From NCBI GenBank assembly GCA_017405115.1, contig JAFRBA010000065.1, positions 1 through 13,691 of the forward strand: a DNA stretch of 13,691 nt, read 5' to 3'. Source of the DNA: Kiritimatiellia bacterium (GTDB taxonomy: Bacteria; Verrucomicrobiota; Kiritimatiellia; RFP12; UBA1067). Of the stretch, positions 1 to 5,573 are shown piece by piece. The notes under the pieces are model-generated. The model was not told the DNA's origin, made no database searches, and saw only the letters and a program-made list of their open reading frames with translations. Position 1 is the stretch's first letter. Every line of letters starts with the position of its first letter. Position numbers and translations under genes: made by a program.

Positions 1-153
1 AACGATGTCGAGGTCGGCCACGACGACCTCGTCGCCGCCGCGCCTCAACCTGCGGGCGTAGTTGAGCGCAATGTTGGTCTTGCCGCTGCCGTAGTGGCCG
101 GCGAAAAGCGTTATCGCCACCGCACGACCCGTCCCTGACCCCGGCTCGCCCAT
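1..153 (-). CDS. P-loop ATPase, N-terminal fragment (runs off the left edge)
   Basis: The 51 visible codons begin with ATG at 153 and continue past the window edge. A hydrophobic beta-strand (AITLFAG) leads into a Walker A loop, GHYGSGKT (residues 19-26), followed by a helix and a second strand ending VVVADLDIV. This is the start of a SIMIBI/MinD-CobQ-like nucleotide-binding domain; the GHYGSGKT...DLDIV pattern is typical of conserved stand-alone ATPases of unknown physiological role. The upstream thioredoxin-like gene ends 7 bases before this ATG on the same strand, so the two are probably co-transcribed. No strong Shine-Dalgarno is visible, only AGGAAAA inside the end of the upstream gene, so translational coupling is likely. 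The partner and substrate cannot be judged because most of the protein is missing. Confidence 0.8.
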   Translation of the reverse strand, partial: MGEPGSGTGRAVAITLFAGHYGSGKTNIALNYARRLRRGGDEVVVADLDIV

Positions 154-160
154 GGAGGTG

Positions 161-679
161 CTACCGCGACTTTTCCTGAACGACCGGGATGGACTTGCGC
201 ACCTCGGCTATGAACTCGGCCGATCCCTTTCTCCCGGCCATGAAGCGCGCCAGCTCCTTGCGCTCGGCCGTCGCGAGGACGAGAGTTGGAAAGCCCTCGA
301 CGCCAAAGGCCTTGGCGAGGTCCTCTCGCCTCTTCATCGTCATCACGTCGGGGCGGCCCCGCTGCGGGAAGTCGACCTTCAGGCATACCAGTTCGGAGGC
401 GAAGTCGGCCCATGCCCGGGTGGAGAAGATGTTCTTCTCCGCCAGCTTGCACCATCCGCACCAGTCGCTTCCGGTGAAGTCGATGAAGACTGGCCTGCCC
501 GATTCGGACGCAGCCTTGAATGCGCCTTCGATGTCGTCGGTCCAAACATCGGCCGCAGGCTCATCCCGCGCTGCGCCGCCGCCCTCCTCCGCCACGCGCG
601 ACGGGCAGCCGGTCAGGACCAGCGCCACTAGCGAAAGTGCGCAGAGCCTGAAAAAAAGGACACAGCGTTTAATGTTCAT
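161..679 (-). CDS. Thioredoxin-fold lipoprotein (WCGWCK active site)
   Basis: This is a 172-residue exported thioredoxin-like protein. The start is placed at ATG 679 rather than at an ORF beginning 35 codons upstream, because it is preceded by AAGGG six bases away and opens a classical lipoprotein signal: MNIKR, a hydrophobic stretch, then lipobox LTGC with C25 as the acylation site. A low-complexity linker follows, then the fold: strand PVFIDFTG, redox motif W-C74-G-W-C77-K, and the cis-proline loop GFP131T. GSDWCGWCK is typical of the thioredoxin_7/DUF255-like group. The family carries out thiol-disulfide exchange outside the cytoplasm; the specific partner is unknown. An extended -10 element lies upstream at 738-746. 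It is followed 7 bases later by the P-loop ATPase gene. Confidence 0.88.
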   Translation of the reverse strand: MNIKRCVLFFRLCALSLVALVLTGCPSRVAEEGGGAARDEPAADVWTDDIEGAFKAASESGRPVFIDFTGSDWCGWCKLAEKNIFSTRAWADFASELVCLKVDFPQRGRPDVMTMKRREDLAKAFGVEGFPTLVLATAERKELARFMAGRKGSAEFIAEVRKSIPVVQEKSR

Positions 680-737
680 GACAATCCCTTCGAATGTTGA
701 CGTTTCCGGCACACGCCTTGTGACTCGTCGTGGCGTA

Positions 738-746
738 ATTATACCA
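738..746 (-). promoter_or_regulatory. Extended -10 promoter of the thioredoxin-like gene
   Basis: On the minus strand the sequence reads TGG-TATAAT, a consensus -10 hexamer with the TGN extension. It lies about 58 bases before the ATG at 679, giving a predicted leader of about 50 bases. No good -35 hexamer is seen at 16-18 bases, which is acceptable for extended -10 promoters. The same nine bases recur upstream of the glycosidase gene at 10181-10189. Confidence 0.55.
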
Positions 747-851
747 CATTTGGCCCTCGACTGCTGGTCGCAGCCCAAGGCCAACCTCGTGGGTCCTTCG
801 CCGAGGGGATCGCTGATCGCGCGCTAGTCAGAAAAGGCCGGCGAAAACGCT

Positions 852-1150
852 CTATCCCCCGCAGGCCAGCCTGTAACCGTCTCTATATCTGTAGTGCAGA
901 AGTTCGTTTGCCTTTTCGCAGTTCGTGAAACGCTCGTTGGCACCATCCCACTCCAACCGCCGTCCCATATGGTAGGCAATGTTGCCGAGAAGCGCGAACG
1001 AAGTCGATCGGTGGCCCGTCTCCAGTGTGCAAAGCGGGGTGCCACGGTCCTTGACGCGATCAAGGAAGTCGCGCACAACATTCTGCGTAGAGCCGCCCCA
1101 GCTTCCGTCCGCCAGCATCTTGTTGTTCGACTTGTAGGTGACTGCCTTGA
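852..1150 (-). pseudogene. Gfo/Idh/MocA-family oxidoreductase, C-terminal remnant
   Basis: Reading leftward from about 1150 to the TAG at 852, one frame encodes roughly 100 residues of a Gfo/Idh/MocA C-terminus: VTYKSNNKM, then VRDFLDRVKDRGTPLCTLE, then GHRSTSFALLGNIAYHMGRR with LEWDGANERFTNCEKANELL. The GHR-S/T-x(6)-NIAYxxGR-x-LxWD-x(3)-ERF pattern is characteristic of the end of these NAD(P)-dependent sugar or cyclitol dehydrogenases. The whole NAD-binding Rossmann half and the catalytic Lys region are absent, and an in-frame TGA lies just upstream. The in-frame ATG at 1118 lies mid-domain and lacks a ribosome site, so this is a broken gene rather than a small protein. It lies in the same orientation as the esterase operon, separated from it by a transposase remnant, and was plausibly its fifth gene. 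Confidence 0.75.
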
Positions 1151-1175
1151 ACTTTCAAAGACGGCCTTGACTTTC
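1140..1175. repeat. Imperfect tandem repeat at the pseudogene/mobile-element junction
   Basis: GACTGCCTTGAACTTTC (1140-1156) is repeated as GACGGCCTTGACTTTC (1160-1175). The copies start 20 bases apart and differ by one substitution and one indel. The repeat falls exactly where the oxidoreductase reading frame is lost and just before the transposase-like remnant starts. It could be a slippage product or a degraded junction duplication. Confidence 0.6.
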
Positions 1176-1195
1176 CCCGTATTCAGTGGCATTCT
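1167..1195 (+). promoter_or_regulatory. Possible promoter of the transposase-like remnant
   Basis: TTGACT (1167-1172) is a good -35 match. A 17-base spacer ends in TGG before CATTCT (1190-1195), a weak -10 with a TGN extension. Seven bases separate this from the ATG at 1203, the same spacing seen at the two divergent promoters near 10.2 kb. The weak -10 keeps confidence low. Confidence 0.3.
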
Positions 1196-1202
1196 ATTGA
1201 AT

Positions 1203-1700
1203 ATGAAAACCAAAGAACTGCAAGATGTCCGTCGGCGCTCCGAGATTATCGGGGAAATCGCAGCCATACCGTCCGCCGTGCAGGGCAAGATTTGCGAAAT
1301 GCGCAAGCATCTCTCCGGAGGGAAAGTCGCCACGTACTACAACCTCCAGCACTGGGCGGACGGCAGGAACCACACCATGCACATACCGCGCGGGAAGCTC
1401 GCACGGTTCAGGGACGCCGTCAGCGGCGGAGAGAAGCTCAAGAGGCTTGTCTCGGAGCTGGCCGAAGCCGACGCGAGAGACATCCTCTCGTTCGCCCCCC
1501 TAGAAAAAGCTCGCCGAGATCGCGCTCAAGGGCACGTCCGCGCTGAGCGCGCTTGCGGAGCGGGCGGCGGACAGCGTCGCCACCGACGGGATCGGCTGCA
1601 CCAGCCAGCTGGAGGCAGGGCTGCACGCGGCGGCACAGGCGATGTGCCGCGAGAAGGATGTGGTTACTCTCTTCGGACCCGTCGGCCCCGTGCCGAGGAC
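1203..1700 (+). pseudogene. Frameshifted transposase-like remnant (DUF6788-like N-terminus, ISKra4-like continuation)
   Basis: From ATG 1203 the first frame encodes about 100 residues: MKTKELQDVRRRSEIIGEIA, then KVATYYNLQHWADGRNHTMH, then IPRGKLARFRDAV and a leucine-rich helix. The YYxLxxWxxGRxxxxxIP arrangement resembles DUF6788-type domains that accompany transposases. The frame breaks near the A5 run at 1504-1508. Removing one A restores a continuous product, FAPLEKLAEIALKGTSAL, then LEAGLHAAAQAMCRE and TLFGPV at 1666-1683. That last part resembles the segment before the catalytic core in ISKra4/UPF0236-like transposases (x-T-x-FGPV). No catalytic domain follows before the esterase gene, so the element is truncated as well as frameshifted. 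Family assignment is from pattern memory only; no terminal inverted repeats were recognised. Confidence 0.55.
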
Positions 1701-1769
1701 GTGGTCGAAAGCGGATGCAAGTGCGTTGTCCAGCAACGCCTGGACCTGTCTGGGAAGGCAATGTTTACG

Positions 1770-1786
1770 CATCTGTATGTTCCTCC
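1770..1786 (-). promoter_or_regulatory. Orphan Shine-Dalgarno and ATG downstream of the esterase
   Basis: On the minus strand GGAGG (1786-1782) is followed after 9 bases by ATG (1772-1770), starting four bases after the esterase stop codon. The frame opens MRKHCLP but then resembles no protein and runs antisense to the transposase remnant. This is best read as the translation start of a lost fifth operon gene, possibly the oxidoreductase whose tail lies at 852-1150. Confidence 0.45.
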
Positions 1787-1789
1787 ACC

Positions 1790-3208
1790 TCAATGCGAAT
1801 CCAATGACATCTGAAACGCACCTAACGGCAGGTTCACCTCGTTGTAAAGGTTACCTATCCATGGTCGCGCATGCAGGTAGCGGACTTTGACGGGACGCTC
1901 GACGCCATCCGCCGAAAGTCGAACCGTCGTTCCCACAATCTGCCCCGGATACATGGCTTTCGCCCCGCCCTGCGACTTCTCCACGATCAAGTTCCGAATG
2001 CTCGCCGGTTTCCACTTCCCATCGATACCGGCCAGTTCAAAACCATTTGAAGCGGAGAAATCCCGATTGTACAAATAGAGCGACTTGGCATTGCAAAACG
2101 ACAGCACCACTTCCGCCTCAACCACGGTCGCAGATACGACTGACGGTGAATTGTCCTGCACGTGGTCAAAGCCGAATTCTCTGCCATAGTCACGACGTAT
2201 CGCATGCAAGGCCAACCGCCGTCCAACAGGCTCCTTGACATTTGGATGGATGTCCGTCTGGTTCCCGACATCGTTGATGATCGCAATCGCGGCATTTGGC
2301 TCCTCGCGTTCAAACCGTGCCTGTGCCTCCTGAAACGCTGCGATGTCATTGCCCCAGCTACAGAGCTGAGAATAATAGAAACTCAAATTCGTATTCTCGA
2401 AACGCTTCCGCCATCCGTCATAGAGTCTGCGAAGCTTCGCGGGATACGCAGCCGCCTCGCCAGAGTCATGCTCCCCTTGATACCATATCATGCCACGAAC
2501 CGCGAACGGCGTCCATGGATTCACAACGGTGTTCCAGAAAACGCCCGGCTGGCAGTCGTCCCTGTCCTTCGTCCGTTCACACTCGCCGTCGCACGGAGTC
2601 CAGCTGTCTATGCCCGTCGCCCCGCGATAGACACCCACAAGACCGACCGGTATGCCGATCGCCTCCTGCACGGAGAGTCCAAAATAGGTTGCCACTGCCG
2701 AAAAAGACGAATTCATCAGGCTCTGTGGCGTGAACGTACACCAGCACAGCGGCTTTTGAGTCTTCGTCTGTGGAACAGTATCATACTTGTCCGCCGGTGT
2801 CGTCACAAAACGGATGAGGGGCCGCCGCGTCACCTGAGCGACCATCATTCCCTGTCCATCACGGAAATGCGGACGGTCTCCGCAGAACGGCACGCCCATG
2901 TTGCTCTGCCCGGCACACAGCCAGACCTCGCCAACGAGGACGTCCGAAACGGTCTTTGTCGATTTCGTCCCTTCAAAGACCGTAAGCGGTCGTCCTTCAG
3001 AACACGCCTTCAGGGGCGCGAGATCAACGCGCCAATTGCCGTTCGCGCCAGCCCTGGCCGTTACGCGCTGTCCGGCAAACGACACCGTCACGTTCTCGCC
3101 GACGGCCGCCCCTCCCCAGACTGGCACCTTCATGCCGCGCTGCAGCACCATGTGATCCGCAAAGGGCGAGGCAAGTTCTAGTGCAGAAAGTAAAAGTCCG
3201 GCAAACAT
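1790..3208 (-). CDS. SASA-family carbohydrate esterase (sialate O-acetylesterase-like)
   Basis: This is a 472-residue predicted hydrolase that removes O-acetyl groups from acetylated sugars. The N-terminus carries the family strand PFADHMVLQRGMKVPVWG and a small beta domain. The SGNH-type esterase domain follows, with the nucleophile motif GQS102NM, the block GMIWYQGE (239-246) and the catalytic D319-I-H321-P motif. A C-terminal beta region (about 370-472) is usual for bacterial members. ATG 3208 is the assigned start. A TTG one codon earlier is better spaced from GGGAGG (7 bases rather than 10), so it may be used. The predicted signal peptide is unusually short and lacks a basic n-region, so export is likely but not certain. 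It starts 5 bases after the DUF4838 stop codon and is the last intact gene of the operon. Specificity for sialic acid rather than another acetylated glycan cannot be decided. Confidence 0.88.
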   Translation of the reverse strand: MFAGLLLSALELASPFADHMVLQRGMKVPVWGGAAVGENVTVSFAGQRVTARAGANGNWRVDLAPLKACSEGRPLTVFEGTKSTKTVSDVLVGEVWLCAGQSNMGVPFCGDRPHFRDGQGMMVAQVTRRPLIRFVTTPADKYDTVPQTKTQKPLCWCTFTPQSLMNSSFSAVATYFGLSVQEAIGIPVGLVGVYRGATGIDSWTPCDGECERTKDRDDCQPGVFWNTVVNPWTPFAVRGMIWYQGEHDSGEAAAYPAKLRRLYDGWRKRFENTNLSFYYSQLCSWGNDIAAFQEAQARFEREEPNAAIAIINDVGNQTDIHPNVKEPVGRRLALHAIRRDYGREFGFDHVQDNSPSVVSATVVEAEVVLSFCNAKSLYLYNRDFSASNGFELAGIDGKWKPASIRNLIVEKSQGGAKAMYPGQIVGTTVRLSADGVERPVKVRYLHARPWIGNLYNEVNLPLGAFQMSLDSH

Positions 3209-3213
3209 CAAAC

Positions 3214-5514
3214 TCAGTCCTCCCGCGTCAACTCAACGCAGTCGAGAAAAAGTTCGGCGTCGTGCGAATTGATGTACAACATGTAATTGTCTCCTTTCGC
3301 CTTCCATGTGCCGAGATCGTACCAACGATAGTCGCCAGAGGCGACTATTTCCGACTGGACGACGTCTCGGTTGGCATTTCGGTCGTTGAGCTCCACGCTG
3401 GCCACAGACTGACCTGACGGCGTTCCCTCCGGGGCGAAGACCTTCATGCGCGCCCGCAGGTGGTATGTTCCGCCGTCATCCATCGCAACCATGTTCTTGA
3501 AGTTGAACGTGATCGGCCAGTCCCTGCCGGCCTTCTTGGCCCTGAGGACACGGCCATCGACTGCGGACGCATCACGCTCGCGAAAGATCGTCGTCGACGG
3601 AGGGTAGTTTGAATAGAGAAACGCCCAGTCCTGGATTACGCACCTGTCGACCGCCTTTCCTTCGGGGAATACGCTCTCGGACAAAGCTCGGACATAGCCC
3701 TTCATCCTGGCGTCATTGAGCTGCGACGACACCTCCGCCAGGGGATTGGCGTCGATGATCTTAGTCAGACGTGCGGCCAACGCGCGCATCTCCTCGTATT
3801 CACACCTGTCAAGGGATTTCGCCACAGAGCGGGAGACGAGAAACGGCTTCCAGCGACATCCCTTGTGCACATAGGTGGCCAGCCTCGTGTAGTCGGCGCA
3901 GAACGCCCCCCAGAACACGTTCGAGGCGATCTGCGGAGACGACCCGTCCTTCACAGCCGCCACCGCTTTGTGCCAGAGGTCCTGGCTTTCCTTCAGGAAT
4001 GTCTGCGACCACGGCATGTCCTGGATATAGGTACGATAGAGGAAAGGTGTCTTCGTCTCGTCGACGGGCTGACGCTCCAGCAGGTCGATGTAGTCGAGCA
4101 CATATGGCGCACCTTTTCCATAGTAGGCCGTCACGAATCGTTCGACGAGGGGCCGATGCGCCTGGTTCGGATTCCACAGGAGTTTGCCGCTGAGCCACCC
4201 CTTGAGTGCGCTGAGTTCGGCACACGGATTGTCATTCGACCACCCCTCGAAGAAAAGCTCTGTCACGCCGTTCTCCAGGTAGAACTTCGCGTTCTCGTGC
4301 ATCGTCACGAGATTGTGCTGAGGACACGGCGTCGAGCGCCAGTTGGCCGCATAATCCCAGACCATCAGGTGCTTGGATATCTTAAGCCACTCCTTCAGAT
4401 CGTCGCGAAAGCTGATGTTCTCCTTGAAACGGTTCTCGCCCATCGGTTTTGAGAAGTCGCATTCTATGGAGCAGAGCATCGGCATCACGTTGTGCCGCGG
4501 ACGGAGATGCTTCGGCGGGTGGCGGGAATACACGTAAGCGAGAGTCTCGACGATTGCGTTGGGATCGACCTTCTCGACCTCCTCCGCCACCTTGTTGACG
4601 AACCAGATGACGCTGCCGGAATGGGAACCCTCCCGGGCGTCGATCGCGGCGCAGTCCGGGCATTCGCAGTATCCGCACCAGTCGTTCTGTGAGATGCCGT
4701 AGTACTTGACGCCGGTCTTCATGGCAATGTTGTACCGCACACGTTCCAGAGTCTGTGAAACGACGATGCGGAAGACGTCCGGATTGGTCAGACAGAGCTG
4801 CGAATCCTGCTTCTGCCGCTTGCCATTGAAATAGGAGAAGTATTCCGGATGCGCATCGAAGTACTTGTTCGGACGGATCAAGATGGCAAACGTATGGCAG
4901 AAGCCCAGCCGCTTATCGAACGTTGGATGGCTGCCACCGAACTTTTCCGGAATTGGGAAGTGGTTCTCACGGCTCCGCGCGGCGAACGCAGGCCTGTACT
5001 CGATGTACCGCCAATCGTGGCAACGACGGACAAACGCTGGTCTCTGCCTGTCGAAGAGATCGTCCGGAACGGAAAAGACGTCCTTTTTGGGAATGTCCGT
5101 GAAGTCATCTGTGAGCCAGGCGATCCCGCCATATTTCTCAAGCAGTTCGTACACGCCGTAAAGGACACCGCGGCACCCGCCCGTGACATAGACGGAACCG
5201 CCTTCTGCTTTAAGTTCGAACGCCTCGTCCCCCAGGGACGGTAACCGATCGGCCGTCTTCGCGTCATTCAGGAAAATTCCGTTTCCACTTTTCGGCAAAT
5301 CGGTCTTCGTAATGATCGGCGGCTTAACGCCGACTAGTTTCTCCGTCCAGACCTGAAGCTCTTCCGCCGCGTACTGCTCGCTCACTGACGCCTTCGCCGA
5401 TACGACAATCGGCAATGCTGCATCCCTGCCTCGCTCCGCGAGCGGCAGCGCTCCCCCCGTGCCTGGCCAGGACAATCCAACCGCCGCCATTGCGGCCAAA
5501 ACGCTTTTCTTCAT
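3214..5514 (-). CDS. DUF4838 secreted protein, putative glycoside-active enzyme
   Basis: This is a 766-residue exported protein. The start at 5514 gives a proper signal peptide (MKKSVLAAMAAVGLSW), with AAGGG 12 bases upstream. An N-terminal region resembling the alpha-glucuronidase/hexosaminidase accessory fold (GGCRGVLYGVYELLEKYGG, 112-130) precedes the DUF4838 core. Family landmarks are PEYFSYFNGKR (223-233), LCLTNPDV (240-247) and GISQNDW followed by the cluster C280xxC283xC285xxC288, a possible metal site. FFEGWSNDNP and GKLLWNP follow. A C-terminal beta-sandwich (about 640-766, ending AELFLDCVELTRE) looks like a carbohydrate-binding domain. DUF4838 is common in polysaccharide-utilisation loci, but I know of no firmly established reaction for it. 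A longer frame begins at ATG 5574, overlapping the upstream stop as TGATG, but would bury the signal peptide. Confidence 0.87.
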   Translation of the reverse strand: MKKSVLAAMAAVGLSWPGTGGALPLAERGRDAALPIVVSAKASVSEQYAAEELQVWTEKLVGVKPPIITKTDLPKSGNGIFLNDAKTADRLPSLGDEAFELKAEGGSVYVTGGCRGVLYGVYELLEKYGGIAWLTDDFTDIPKKDVFSVPDDLFDRQRPAFVRRCHDWRYIEYRPAFAARSRENHFPIPEKFGGSHPTFDKRLGFCHTFAILIRPNKYFDAHPEYFSYFNGKRQKQDSQLCLTNPDVFRIVVSQTLERVRYNIAMKTGVKYYGISQNDWCGYCECPDCAAIDAREGSHSGSVIWFVNKVAEEVEKVDPNAIVETLAYVYSRHPPKHLRPRHNVMPMLCSIECDFSKPMGENRFKENISFRDDLKEWLKISKHLMVWDYAANWRSTPCPQHNLVTMHENAKFYLENGVTELFFEGWSNDNPCAELSALKGWLSGKLLWNPNQAHRPLVERFVTAYYGKGAPYVLDYIDLLERQPVDETKTPFLYRTYIQDMPWSQTFLKESQDLWHKAVAAVKDGSSPQIASNVFWGAFCADYTRLATYVHKGCRWKPFLVSRSVAKSLDRCEYEEMRALAARLTKIIDANPLAEVSSQLNDARMKGYVRALSESVFPEGKAVDRCVIQDWAFLYSNYPPSTTIFRERDASAVDGRVLRAKKAGRDWPITFNFKNMVAMDDGGTYHLRARMKVFAPEGTPSGQSVASVELNDRNANRDVVQSEIVASGDYRWYDLGTWKAKGDNYMLYINSHDAELFLDCVELTRED
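3219..3224 (-). promoter_or_regulatory. Shine-Dalgarno of the esterase gene
   Basis: GGGAGG on the minus strand lies within the last codons of the DUF4838 gene. It is 10 bases from ATG 3208 and 7 from the adjoining TTG 3211. It links translation of the two genes and leaves the choice between these adjacent starts open. Confidence 0.6.
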
Positions 5515-5573
5515 GACACGTCTCATCCCTTCATTCTCAGTTTCCGTTACGTCCGTTCTTTCGTTACGCCACA

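Noticed and set aside
824..1333. 169-residue minus-strand frame over the oxidoreductase fragment
   Set aside because: The neighbouring frame (852-1150) shows the true Gfo/Idh C-terminal motifs; this one is Ser/Arg-rich and spans the junction.
1494..1512. Programmed ribosomal frameshift at GAAAAAG
   Set aside because: The frame change needed is +1, whereas A-rich slippery sites in insertion sequences give -1; the element is also truncated.
1500..1793. Minus-strand frame starting behind the good GGAGG site at 1786-1782
   Set aside because: The start signal looks real, but the product is unrecognisable and antisense to coherent transposase-like sequence, so only the start site was kept.
2162..3181. 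339-residue plus-strand frame opposite the esterase
   Set aside because: The opposite strand carries all catalytic motifs of a SASA esterase; this frame is Arg/His/Pro-rich shadow sequence.
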